Source: Tomocerus qinae
Taxonomy: Eukaryota > Arthropoda > Collembola > Entomobryomorpha > Tomoceridae
Direction: 5' to 3'
Assembly: GCA_020055645.1 (NCBI GenBank)
Contig: CM034550.1
Location: 9,977,501-10,041,500 of the forward strand
Length of the DNA stretch: 64,000 nt
The notes beneath the pieces were generated by a model that was not told the origin of the DNA, made no database searches, and saw only the letters and a program-made list of their open reading frames with translations. A program made the position numbers and the translations under genes. Shown here one piece after another: positions 49,349 through 61,516 of the stretch (the first letter of the stretch is position 1; every line of letters starts with the position of its first letter).

Positions 49349-52300
49349 GACTTCATATTAATAAAGAGATAATTGGCGGTATGTAATATATATTAATGTA
49401 ATCGGTAATTAAATGGTGTATTACACAGAAACTGGATTATGGAAAACTAGTACATATTATAAAAGTCGTAATTATTTGTTTGGCTTAAGCCGAAGCTGAA
49501 TTTGCCCTGCGGAATGTACAGCAGGATGCGGAAATATCACGAGTCATAAAGGATTTTTATTGATAGAATTAACATAAACTCACAGCACTTCACAGACCAA
49601 CACTGCAATTAACTCAATGAAGGATTACCAACCATTCAATGAATGCGGAGGCACAATTCTCAGGTAATTCTCTCAAATCAAAATTTAATGAGCATTTCGT
49701 AATAATATTTTTTTCTTCTTTAAACTGTGCCACACTAGATTAACTGTAGTTAGTACTTATGTACCAGCTTTTGTTTGTAGTAGGCGTGTGTTCTTGTACC
49801 TAAATGTGTCCCACACAATCAATTAGGCAGTAGAGTACGTCGACTTTTTCTGTAATGTGCCTATTTACCATAAATATTGTCAAATTACGCAAGAAAACAC
49901 AGGTTGACTTGCAAGAAGAAAATCCTTTTCAGCTCCCAGAAAATCTTCCACTAATTCCAGGTATGTTGAAAAGCAGTTTTGTTCACGACGGAGTCTATGC
50001 TCAATTTAACACAAAACTTTTATTTTCAGTCCCAATTAGGAGCAAACTCAAGTTCTTGCGAGAGGAAGAGAATTAAATCAGCAAGAGAGAAGAAAGTCCA
50101 AATTAAACACTAAAAGTTGAGCACGGAGTCTTTACACGTAGAAATCTCTACTTTAGAGAAGCGGAACAGTGGGTTGAGTCAAGGATTCTAAATCAAAGGA
50201 AACCAAATCATTAGTGGCAGCAGATCATTATCAATATACAAAATAACATGCTACAGGTATGTCGGCGTGTTACATTCACAAGACAATTATAAGAAAATCA
50301 ATCTACAAGACTAATTACATACCAAAAGTCAAAATCCTATCATGAGTAGGTATTAACGGAATTATTGGCAAGAAAATCAAATAGTTTAATATACCGAATA
50401 ATAGCAGTCTTTAGTATTAGTGAGAGGTCTTAGGTTAATCTTTAAGGAAACACGAGAGACTATTCCTCCGTAATCTATTAAAGTTAGTATATGTATTTAG
50501 CAGTTGTGTTTTGGCCTATAGCCTATTCTTTACTGAAATATAAATGAGAAATCTTGAGTTCTGTTTAAGATTAGAGATAGTAGATGGTCACTTCACTTCT
50601 TCACCTAATACTTCACTGTTGTGTGTAATGTGGTGAGATGGAGATGTCCATGTAACAAGAGCTTGCAAAATATAAAAGTTCATGCACATAGTACAGCTAT
50701 ACAACAATAAGACATTTACTCTTTGTATAGTTCATAAGAGTTCAGTCAACACAATAGGGGTATATAGTAAATAAGTGAAGCAATAAGTAACCTCTCTACA
50801 AAAGAAGTATTTTCTATTGAATCTAAGGGTTGATGTTGATAATGGCCAGTTCTAATAATACTATATAGTAGTAAGAAATCACGAAGAAGAATCGAGTGCT
50901 AAAAAGGGATTTTTGTAAAAGAATCTTTCTATTTTACGACTCGACTGAGTTGGCTTGGCCTGTATGGACTATTACACAGAAAAGACACTCAAGTTGGTTA
51001 GTTAGTTCGGTAAATAGTTAGTTAGTAAAGTTGAAGTACATATTGTTTGTGATGTCTTAAAATGTGACTTACGTTTACGTACCTTTACCTAGATGTTAAA
51101 TGGGGCTACTTGGAACGCACTCACTGAAACAAACGCTCGTTATTTCTGCTCGACTCGAGCTTTTCATATCAAATGATAATATTGGCCGACAAGCCAAGAA
51201 AAGAGGAGTTAAGTTTGTTATGTCTGTGTAAAAGTGCACCTTCTTTAACAATTTCTACCTTTACCTTAGTTTATTTTGCACTACTACATACCATACCACC
51301 TACGAAAACCATTTACAACAGGTACATTCATATACTTTCATACATTACCACAAATTGCAACTCACAACTCACTCAGCAGGCTAGGTATACATAAGAGGGT
51401 GAAATGAGGAGTAATATCCTTCTATGTAGGATTTTATTTATTATAGCAGGTCTTATGTTATAGTGTCTTACAGTAAATGAATGAATGAATTTATTTAACT
51501 CCTGCCTGCCTGACTTATGTCTCGAAATGGGAATGTGGAAAAACATTTTGTTTGTAGTTTACATTTTTTATAATTAGTAGACAGTCTTCCTCAAAAGGCT
51601 AACTGCATTCTACCAATACTAAATGCAATATCCTACGAGTTACAACAATTACAATATATTTTGCAATAATCTCATCCTATAAGTAGGTACTAAATAGGAA
51701 ACTTGACACGCAGAGACACAACTGTGTATTTGTAATTACATGTAAGTATTAATAATAATTATTAAGTACGCACTATATCAGAAAAATTTATTATCATTCG
51801 TAACTACCTACATTTATTATTATTCTTGTGTACTACTCTGTAGGTACTTAATGCTGTGTGCACTCAGTCAAGTGTGATATATGGCAGATAGTACAAGGCA
51901 TATTCTGTACATCAGATTAGGATTCTCGTGTTCTCAATGAAAAAGTTCTACGCGATGAGATACAAATAAATACAGGCTAATTCCAACACTGCTACAATGT
52001 AATACACAATTGCAATATCTGTACATGCAATTTGCACGAGCTTAATTGACTTACTCAAGTAAACTAGTGCTAAATGTAAATAGGAATCTCTAGATTAATC
52101 CAAATGGTTTCAAACGCACGTTTTCTCCTAAAAACTTCGAGGCTAACAATTGGAGTGAGTGGCCGAAGGGGAAAAGGCGGATCTCTTACCACTTTACGGA
52201 AGAGCTTAATAAAAGTATAAGTGCATCTGTCTGCACGTAAATGTATCAAGGATTCAGGATCTATATCAATGTGCATGTGGTTGCCACAAATATTCTATGG

Positions 52301-53835
52301 TCAACTTCTGGTTTACAATTGCATTCCCTTTTTTATATCACTTTTCGTTTTTCTGCTACAGATCTACAAAAAAGTAACCACCTCTAAAATTCTCAAATCT
52401 ATGGACCCAATTTCAGACAAAGTACATAAAAGTCACTCAAATTGCTATTAATCCTAATTCCCACCTTGTTAGATAGTAATCTCTACGGATTATACTTGAG
52501 TTCAGTGATAAAAAAAATTTGCTCTATTTTGATACATACTTGTAGGCAAAAAATCAAAACTGAGTTTTGTTTTCGTTCAAAGAAGTATAAAGAGTTAATG
52601 AATCGAATATATTGCGCTCTCAATTGTATACCTAGCCAGTAAATCAAAAGGTAATGAAAAATTAATTTTCTTAGCGCGCAATAATATATCCTCATTCCAT
52701 GATGAAGCCAATACTTGATTTTTCACTTTATCTAATCATCACCAGGAACGTATCTTCTTTTTTCTCCTTTTACAACTGCCAAGTAGTAAATACCATTAGC
52801 GATACATGTTTTTAAGGAAGGAAAGCAATTAATACTCTGTCTACAATACAGGATACTTAGTTTCATTCATTTAATTAAAACATTAAAACAACTCAACAGC
52901 ATGAATTAAGAGTTTTGTTAAATGAGATTACTTGGCTATACTTTACTGAAGATTTCTATCGGAAAAGCGATGTAGTTCAATAAACTAGTGAAAATGCAAT
53001 TGATCGGTAATAAAACTTTTATTTTGACTTATGAGTACAACTTCTTCGGGCTAGTTACTCAAAGAACAATTCTTGGTTGATGTATCTAGGAATTGTAATG
53101 GTATACATTAGTAGATACTTAGATACTATACTATTACAAATGTTGCTACTCATTTTACAATAAATAAGATCCGTTATACATGAATATACACATTATACTG
53201 TATTTATCTTATTTAAAACAATTGGCTACATTTAAATTGCAATTATATACTTTTAAATCGTTTTCTACTCACGATTGTAACTACTATTATAATTTTAACT
53301 CAATTAGTTAATAAGAATGAAACTTCTACTAAGTAATGTTTATGTACAGATTTAAATTAGCTAATATAAAATGTTAAGATACTGAATCGTCCGACAAAGA
53401 AGATTAATTTAGCCAAACTCTCGTTCATCTCTTTGCTTACGAACATTGAAAGCAAATGAGATGAAATTTACTTTTCAAAGGAAATTATTGTCTGTAGATA
53501 ATTACGGGGTCGATTTTTAAAAAGAAATTATCATATGGAAGACCATGATTCACTTTCATAAAGATTGTGCAGTCAGCATCAGTAAGAGTTCACTCTGATT
53601 GCAACTTGCATTTGAATGTATACACATATGTGAATTTATTACTTGTAACTCTGTCTCTGTAAAAATGACTAATAATAAAAATGAGGTACCTGACTCGTGC
53701 ATACAAGAGATACACAAGTATCAACATGCAGACTACAGACCAATAAACATTTATTATAAGTTCTCTCGCATCCATCCGTGTTACCTGTGTGTATTTACAC
53801 ACTCTACTACTATACAGATAAATAATATCATTATT
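49349..53835. other. Gene-poor interval
   Basis: No recognised coding sequence. If the exon at 49177-49348 is right, the promoter of the Pro-rich gene should lie just to its right. Frames at 49855, 51173, 52070, 52221 and 53590 have no supporting motifs. A short ATGAATGAATGAAT run at about 51477-51490 is a trivial microsatellite. Confidence 0.45.
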
Positions 53836-54830
53836 AAGTAGCGGCAGCTGCTTTATAGGAATGCCCAATCTGTCTGTCTGTCTGTCTGTCCGTCCGTCCG
53901 TCCGTCTGTCTGTTAGCACGATAACTTTCGAACGGAATGAGATAATCCGTTCAAACTTTTTTTACACATCATAGGGGTCAAAAGACAGATAAAGTTCGTA
54001 AATGGGCAAAATCGGCCACACCCCCTGACCAGGGGTGGGGTTCGAAAATTAAAAATTGATGTAACTTCCGTTCTGTGCATCGTAGAAAGTCATGTAATAC
54101 CTCGGTCGACATCAGAAAGATTCAAATGACACTATTAAGTAGGTTACTGTCATCCCCAAACAGGGGAAGTGGGTGAAAACATAAAATTAACGTAAATTCC
54201 GTTTTATTCATCCTAAAAATCGTGTAATACCTCGTTCGATATCAGAATGATTTAAGGAACACTATTAAGTAGGTTACAGTCATCCCCTAACAGGGTAAGT
54301 GGGTGAAAACATAAAATTAACGTAAATTGCGTTATATTCGTCCTACAAAATCGTGTAATACCTCGTTCGATATCAGAATGATTTAAGGAACACTATTAAG
54401 TAGGTTACAGTCATCCCCTAACAGGGTAAGTGGGTGAAAAAATAAAATTAACGTAAATTGCGTTATATTCGTCCTACAAAATCGTGTAATACCTCGTTCG
54501 ATATCAAAATAATTTAAGGAACACTATTAAGTAGGTTACAGTCATCCCCTAACAGGGGAAGGGGGTAAAAACAAAAAATAACGTAACTTCCGTTATATTC
54601 ATCCTACAAAATCGTGCAATACCTCGTTCGATATCAGAATGATTTAAGGAACACTATTAAGTAGGTTACAGTCATCCCCCAACAAGGGAAAGGGGTAAAA
54701 CATAAAAATTGACGTAAATTCCGTTATAATCGTCCTAAAAAATCATTTAATACCTCGTTCAATATCAGAATGATTTAAGGAACATTATTAAACTAAAAAT
54801 AGACACTGTTTTACTCTATTGCCGCTACTT
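53836..54830. mobile_element. HINE/mini-me-like element with (GTCY)n tract and 131-bp tandem repeats
   Basis: The 11-bp ends AAGTAGCGGCA and TGCCGCTACTT are exact complements. After the left end come GCTTTATAGGAATGCCCAAT, a (GTCT)n/(GTCC)n tract (53870-53912), then AGCACGATAACTTTCGAA, then an array of about six 131-bp units up to the right end. The flanking bases are T on both sides, compatible with insertion between T residues. The order of parts mirrors the 33975-35493 element in reverse, although sequences outside the shared motif differ. There is no coding capacity. Confidence 0.75.
53965..54790. repeat. 131-bp tandem repeat array
   Basis: About six copies of a unit with GTGTAATACCTCGTTCGATA, ATTTAAGGAACACTATTAAG, TAGGTTACAGTCATCCCC and ACGTAAATTNCGTTATATTC. 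GTGTAATAC-type words begin at about 54091, 54222, 54353, 54484, 54614 and 54744, a spacing of 130-131. The outer copies are more diverged than the inner ones, as expected when arrays grow from the middle by unequal exchange. Confidence 0.92.
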
Positions 54831-56951
54831 TTTTACATCCATTTGTACATGGTTTATTATATTACTTTGCATTTTGCTTTTCAAATCATAATCTGAATTC
54901 CTCTCTCTCATTCTATCGAATCCACACTGACAATACATTCGTTGATTACTTTTCTTTGCAAGCTTGCTGTTTGCGAACCCATTCTATTTCTAATTTGTAA
55001 ACGATTTCATATTTCATCTGTAGTGTACTCACCGTAGAAATATCTTTCAGTTTCTCCACTTCGCATTGTATCCTCCTCTCTACCAATTTACAATACATAA
55101 AAGAATAGTGACATGGACAGGCAGACCTTTTAAAATTATATTTCTAAGATGTTACTATATACAAATTAGTTAAATGTAATTTATATGACATGTAATACTC
55201 TGATCATAAATGGAATGCACATTTGCTTTGTAATAGTAAACTATTTTCATTTCAGATCATATCAGAGCACATCACATCATTGCTCGAGCATCAAAAAAAT
55301 ACAATAATAATTCATTCAATACACAAACTACTAGAATGCTCCTTCTACTCTACACACAGTATGCATTTTACTATCTCCAAACAACTCTTCTATATATTAT
55401 GCTCAGACATACTTGTACCTGCAACAATTCACAACTGCATCATTTCGTTGCATTAGGATTTGCAATGCTCCAAATGAATTACAGTTCATCTCGCTTAATC
55501 TGTAACACTTATAATGCATTATTACATGCACATCGCACAATTTACAAATTTTACCTGAATCCTGAACACGTATCTTCATTTTACCAGGAAATATTTGCTC
55601 ATTTAATTATAGTTATGGATGACCATAGATTTATAACAACATAGAAAAATTTCACCTTAATTATGTTCATTCATGATCATAGTAGCTCTACAAGACTGAG
55701 ACAATATTGGTTTAAAACACTGTTGCTTGAAATGTATAGAAAAATTCTACAATACTTATCCAAATTATTAAAACCTATAGTGAGTATGATAAGTGTGTAT
55801 TTAAAGTTCAAGACAAACATTAGTTTGAAGGTGTAGTATGTACAGATAATGTGTATTCAGTTAAATTGGTAATGGTCAATAGTTTGCAGAAATCAAACTT
55901 ATGTTAAGCATATTCATTATGTACCGAAATGTATTTTTGTCCTTATAGAATAAATTACTCCTAAAGGACTCCTAAAAAGTACTCCTTTCTCCAAACCTGA
56001 TATTAACTGAATGCTTTTAATTAATTTAAAGTTTACCTTTAAACAACATCTATTCGTGACTCTTTTATTGAGATCATAAATCAATTTGATTTTCAATATC
56101 TTTAATATTAGTGTAAAGCAATCGTAGGATGATATTGTATGAAGAAGCTCCACTGCAATTATTAGTTGGCATTAGGAGTCCTTTAGGAGTAAAATCTTTT
56201 AGAAGTGATTCCCTCGTAGGAGTTGATCCATGTAACCCATGCAGTATCCTTACCATTCATGTAGATAAATACCTCATGATACCAGTCGAGTCGTGCATAT
56301 AACATATTGACTAATTTAAGGTTACCTGTATGTATTTAATGTTCGTTGAACTTGTGTATTTAGAATGTAACCGATACTATCCGTCATTTATATGGCCAAT
56401 TTAAATATAATCTGTGTTAAATTTTTGTAGCGAAGGTAAAAAGTTACTGTTGTAAACTTTACTGTTTTGTTCTCATTTTGTTTTATATCATACGTATTCG
56501 GACCACCATAAAGGACGAAACTCTTATTATAGCAACAGCAAGAACAAAGTCATACAGGTGCTATTACAATATTAAAGCACGTTTACTTTATACGCTTTCA
56601 GTGTACATTTCTTTACAAAGCATTCATTAAAAATTATTAAACTAAAGGTTAGGAATAGTTAAGATAACATGCACATGCTATGTGAATATGCAAATTATAC
56701 TGTTACGATGGGATTTTATTTGCATTGCATTCAGTCAGTTACACAAAACAAAAGATAAATCCAATAAAAACAGAAAATACCAGGAGCTAAAAGTACAGAT
56801 TTGATTCGCCAGCAATCTTTGCAAAACCGTTAAAAATTCGGAATGGAGAGCAATTTTTCCCAATTGAATGAGACTATCTAAACTACTACTTATCCTTAAT
56901 ACTACCTAGCAAAGGATATATAATTTAATACTATATTTATTACATGTTGCA
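54831..56951. other. Gene-poor interval with one short inverted repeat
   Basis: No recognised coding sequence. The frames at 55223, 55336, 55917 and 56074 lack motifs or splice support. A 20-bp inverted pair at 55956-55975 and 56172-56191 is listed separately. Confidence 0.45.
55956..56191. repeat. Perfect 20-bp inverted repeat bracketing about 200 bases
   Basis: TACTCCTAAAGGACTCCTAA (55956-55975) has its exact complement at 56172-56191. Each arm itself contains a tandem ACTCCTAA/GGACTCCTAA motif. The enclosed 196 bases are AT-rich and non-coding. It could be a small MITE, but no clear target duplication is seen. Confidence 0.6.
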
Positions 56952-57146
56952 TTGCACGCAATTTTGCATATGTGTGTGACATTTAGTGGAGCTTCAGCTT
57001 TACTAATAGTAGTTATTGCCTACCTAATAATGGGAACAATATTGTGTATTAAATCTTGCAGGGAGAATACAAGCATCATTCAAAGGGTTAGAGCCATAAA
57101 AAGAAATGGCTGTCACAACCAAAGAAAAAACAGAAAAATTCGATGA
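56952..57146 (+). CDS. Possible exon with a transmembrane segment, unknown
   Basis: After an AG acceptor-like site (TGTGTGACATTTAG, exon from about 56986) the open frame encodes ASALLIVVIAYLIMGTILCI, a good membrane-spanning segment, then a basic tail (KSCRENTSIIQRVRAIKR) up to a stop at 57146. There is no in-frame ATG just upstream, so it would need an earlier exon. Its end overlaps the next ORF in another frame. I do not recognise the family. Confidence 0.25.
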   Translation: MHAILHMCVTFSGASALLIVVIAYLIMGTILCIKSCRENTSIIQRVRAIKRNGCHNQRKNRKIR

Positions 57147-57339
57147 ATTAATGAAAATGCAAGAAAAAATGATTGATACGTTGACTTTCATGAAACGTAG
57201 TCATGTTGAAGACGGATACTCCTATAAAGATATCAAAGCCGAACTGAATAGGGCGTTGGTTTATGTTTATGGAGATTTATTGGTTGCCAGACCAGACTTT
57301 TTATTGTCAATTATTCTTCCTTATAGTACCCATTTCTGA
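57106..57339 (+). CDS. Possible small ORF, 77 residues, unknown
   Basis: ATG in a good context (AAAGAAATGG), preceded by an in-frame TAA, encodes a charged amphipathic protein. It begins MAVTTKEKTEKFDELMKMQE, continues with DGYSYKDIKAELNRALVYVY, and has a hydrophobic end. Composition and length look protein-like, but no family is recognised. It overlaps the preceding frame by 41 bases. It could be a stand-alone gene, a first exon, or both frames could be pieces of one gene separated by a frameshift. Confidence 0.3.
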   Translation: MAVTTKEKTEKFDELMKMQEKMIDTLTFMKRSHVEDGYSYKDIKAELNRALVYVYGDLLVARPDFLLSIILPYSTHF

Positions 57340-58129
57340 ATTACGCTTATTATTTGGGATATGTACGAATATCACCTGAATTAATGTCATTATCTCTATT
57401 ATAATAGTAGACTTGATAAAGCAATAAAACCTTTCTTTATGTCTGGTAGGGCGAGCAGAAACGCAATAGTTTCATAATATGCACTATTTCCAGCAATCTC
57501 AACTAAGCTATAGGTAGGGTTATCATTTTTTTTAAAATGAAGACCATTTGACGACCGACATGTAACGAATCCGACCGTAAAAACGAATTAGGCTTAATTC
57601 AGCTGTTCTTCTAAATTCGTCTAAATTCGCCTAGGACATACCTACATACAATGTGGACAATTCATCTATAATATAATAAGTAGTATGCTGACTGATGGAA
57701 CTGGCTCGCTGATTGATACTACTTGGATGAGGCTAATTAATGGATAACAATAGATAAACAATAAATTCTGAAGAATAATTTGCAAAAAACCGAAACAAAT
57801 AAACGTATATAATTATACAAAGTTTATTTGTTGACTTAATTTACATACCTACATAAAATCACTTCACAAATCAACATACAATGTTAGAATATCAATATAA
57901 TATGTACTTCACTTCCATATTTATAAAAGTTGTATCCTAACCATTCATAATTATTTAAATCGATCAAGTTAAGTACATCACCATCACTAACACGATAAAT
58001 ATATTAACAGCATCTAATAGTAAATTAGAGTTAAAGTGAAACGAAAGAACGAAATGACTAAATTCTTGCGCAATGGAATCATTTTGCAGATTCAATAGTA
58101 GCAGTCAAAGATATATTTTGATAAGCATT
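57340..58129. other. Interval downstream of TM2D1
   Basis: AT-rich with no coding sequence recognised. TTTATT at 57823-57828 would be an AATAAA polyadenylation signal for TM2D1 on the minus strand, 300 bases past its stop. Confidence 0.4.
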
Positions 58130-59038
58130 TTAAAACCAATCACTTCGAGGAACAATGTAAGTCAGATTGTTAGCCCGAATAGGCTGAACTGCAGGACCAT
58201 AGACACCCACTACATAATTAGAACCATCTTTTGGTTGAATATATTGCGTAGCTATTAGAATAATGTCAACTAATTGTCCTATGAGCAGAAATCCCAATGT
58301 GCAGAATTTAAGAGCACCCATTCCAATATGACCGAGGTAGAACCGGTCAGCTCCAAGTACTCCAAGAAATACAGAAAGAAGCAGCGCAGTGTCGTATTTA
58401 TATCCATTCGTCCATTTGCAAGGAATTTTTCTTTTAAAATTTCTGTCTCCAGATTCTTTACATATCAACCCATCAACTGCTTCACAAGCCACTGCATTTA
58501 AAAATGAATTAATTAGTTCCATAAAATTACTAAATTTAAAATGTCTCCAACCGAAACTTAAAACTAAGTAAACTTAATAAAATAAGATTACCGAATGCCC
58601 AATTTTGTGGTGTACATCCTCTAGGTTGTTGAGTCGTTGGGTCAATATTGGAAGTTTCATTACATCGGTACTGTCCCATTCTCAAATCCTCACATACTAC
58701 CTGTGTGCAAAAATTCATCATTCATTAATTATCTGTAGATGACATACTGCAGTAATCACGTAAGAGTCACAGTCAAAAATGTACATGTATTATAAAATAT
58801 ATATATAATATTATAAAACATCTTTTATATTTTACAAAATTCCTTTGAAGGGCCGATAGATTTTTTTGAGTTTATTTATAACTATAATAATAATGACGAC
58901 TAAAAATAGTTAAACAATGCTTACTGGATTCTTACGACCCGATTCTTGGCATAAATTGACTGGAAGGAAGAAAAGAAAGTATAGAATCCAACAAATGTGG
59001 AAATTGGTCCATATAAAACTCTTGTCCAGTGTAAACAT
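58130..59038 (-). CDS. TM2D1: TM2 domain-containing protein 1 (TM2D1; Drosophila amaretto), complete
   Basis: Three minus-strand exons join in phase: 59038-58925, 58700-58592, 58491-58130. The product is 194 residues. The first exon encodes a signal peptide (hydrophobic ICWILYFLFFLPVNLC). The second has the TM2D1 ectodomain motif CEDLRMGQYRC and TTQQPRGC. The third has two membrane helices with the conserved GADRFYLGH between them (Asp-Arg-Phe at about 123-125) and the family-specific tail PKDGSNYVVGVYG. TM2D proteins are conserved double-pass proteins linked in Drosophila to Notch signalling, where loss of all three gives the maternal neurogenic phenotype. The signal exon was found by reading-phase and hydrophobicity and lies 225 bases upstream of exon 2. 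Confidence 0.92.
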
Positions 59039-61516
59039 TATTGTAAAGTTCTTAATTATTCTTGCTAATTAAAAATTGAAATTGCTGATGACAAGCAATA
59101 TAAATGGGCAAACGTATGGATCGAATTAAGGTAGTCTGATTCGGATTCCCAAAAGGACTATTTTTTATCTCGGTTGACTTGTTTTTGTCGAATTCTTTTG
59201 CACCTTCTTGAGACTTTTCTCCAGAGCAGTTGTAGAACTTCACTTCGAATAGGAGAAAAGTTGCGGGAAATATTGATTCAAGTGTATGAGACTTGGTGGC
59301 GTGTTTAGCAAACAGACACAGATGATCCGGTAAGGATTCACTAAATTCATTTTCGTGTGCTCTTCTTATGTGTGTAGGTTTTTTGTACAAATCTCCGATT
59401 TGTATTCCACATTTAAACGAAAGAGAGGTAGAATAGTAACGAACACGAACTCATTAAATAGATATTCTTTATATTGTTTCCCATTTTTAAAGCTCCACTA
59501 TCATATTCTATCCCAGTAAAACTTTAGATGTAGTAACAACAGAGAAATAAACAGTATAGCATCATATAAGCTATATTTTATGGTAATTTAGCATATCTCT
59601 GTGGTTTTGTAGCTAGTTTCCAGTAATCCTTTGTGCAATACAGTCTGTAGTAGTGTATCTTCATCCGGGATATTAAGAGTTACACCTCCACATCGAGCCT
59701 AAGTGACTATAACTATAAGTATTAAAACAAATTAGTCAGTATACGTCGTTACATCTCTATATATGTTCCATCCATAAGTAAGTACCTACATAAAAGTTTT
59801 CCTCATTTCAATGAAGAGGATCCAGAGAAAGTATTTGGTTTCACTTGAAGTAATTCAAGTCCAAAGAAACATTCTCGTGTAAACGATAGAGGAATTATTG
59901 AACTAGGTACCTTATCTAAATTAAGGGGAAACTTCCCAGGGATAATGAAGACGGAAGAATTACTAATCTAAAGTTACAATTATTCGTGCATTATTTATTT
60001 ATCTTCCAGGAAAGGGAAGCAAAGGATACGACTGGAGTTTTAGAGGTACTTGTACTAGATCCTTGTAAATGAAGTCTATAGTGTACAACTCCAGTTTTCG
60101 GCTGGAGAATGTGTTCATTCGTGTGCAATTCTATTCATCCACTACTTTATCCACCGTTGTACCTATAATCCAGGCGTTTCCCGGTCCCGGTGTCTGTGTT
60201 CCTCTTCCCTTACCTTTTACGATTAACCTATCCCGAGACTCAAATGAAATCAATCATAATCTGTCCAAAGTTTATAACATATACAAATACGTATATTAGT
60301 TTTGTGTATTTACAAAGCTACGGTCTAGTTTAGGGCCTGAGAATTTAGAACACTTTATTGTTTACCATATCATCATTGTTTACTCAAAAACCAAAAGTAA
60401 ACCGTGTATTATTAGACAGTTTGACGACTGTTAGGAAAATAAGACTTTCTATCCAACTTCCTATATACTAATAATACATATTTACTTATCACAGCTCTCT
60501 TTCTACTTTCAACTTACAGCTGTGTATTTACACATTCATATTATAAACATACTAACAATAATATAATTTGCAATTCTGCCTAGTAGTGGTGATGTCCAAG
60601 TCCTCCTGGCCATCATATGTATCAGTGTGTGTTGTTTAAACAGAAAGTTCACATGGGTATCCCAAGGCTTGAATTTACACGCGAAGGTATTTATCAAGTG
60701 ATATAGCAAAGTAGAGGCAGATTTACCTGGGGTATTTACCTCCCACACTGAGTGTGAGTGAATGTAAGTAAGCCGAGCGAAGAAGCACTTACATAACATT
60801 AGAAGAGTGAGTGGTCTGGCATACACTTCCACCATAGCTAGAATAAACCCAAATCCATGCAACCTTTGCAAAATCACAACGCGAGTCTAATACAAACACA
60901 CGGCCGACTACAACAACTTTTCTTCTCCAGCATTTATACAAGAGACTGAGAGAGAGTTTCTTTCGCATGGGGAAACAGGGCTTCAAAGCTACAAACAAGA
61001 GCTCTTATACTATTACTTCACATTAGAACGACCCATCATCGAGGATCCTACATAGGATGTTAGATACATGTGTGATGTGGATGTGACGGGGGCCCATATA
61101 TACTTTATCTTTGTACGTATATCATTGACTCGCATTGGAATTCGGCCTTGGGGCGAGGCCTACTGTGTGTGCCTGTCCCTACTTAGACTATACTAGCTAG
61201 ACCTCCTAACTAAACCAAAACCAAGTATACATACCCATCCGTACGATACAACCAAGCAACCACTCTCGCTTTCCATTTACATTCAATTCCGAAAGCAATA
61301 GAGAAGCCTCACAAACAGATCTATCCCCCATTCATTTGATTTCTTCTTCATGTCATTCTATCCATCCTGTCATTCCTTTACAAGTGAAAATTCAGTACAC
61401 TCTTCCTTCTAAATTCCAGGGAAAGCACAGAACAAAATACTAATTATTTATTAATCTACCTTTTACACAGAAACATCACATCTCTCTATCTCCAGCCATC
61501 AGCCTCTCGTGGGAAA
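59039..61516. other. Divergent interval between TM2D1 and the Patj-like gene
   Basis: 2.5 kb between two divergent start codons, so both promoters probably lie here. No coding exon is supported. A somewhat GC-richer part at 61075-61200 includes GACGGGGGCCC and the imperfect palindrome GGCCTTGGGGCGAGGCC. It could be part of the Patj-like promoter, but no defined start site is visible. Confidence 0.4.

Noticed and set aside
56952..57146. Potassium-channel-like membrane segment
   Set aside because: No pore signature or second helix follows, so a channel assignment is unsupported.
59052..59390. 112-codon minus-strand frame upstream of TM2D1, considered as its first exon
   Set aside because: No donor gives the right phase. 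The exon at 59038-58925 has an ATG, a signal peptide and an exact in-phase donor instead.
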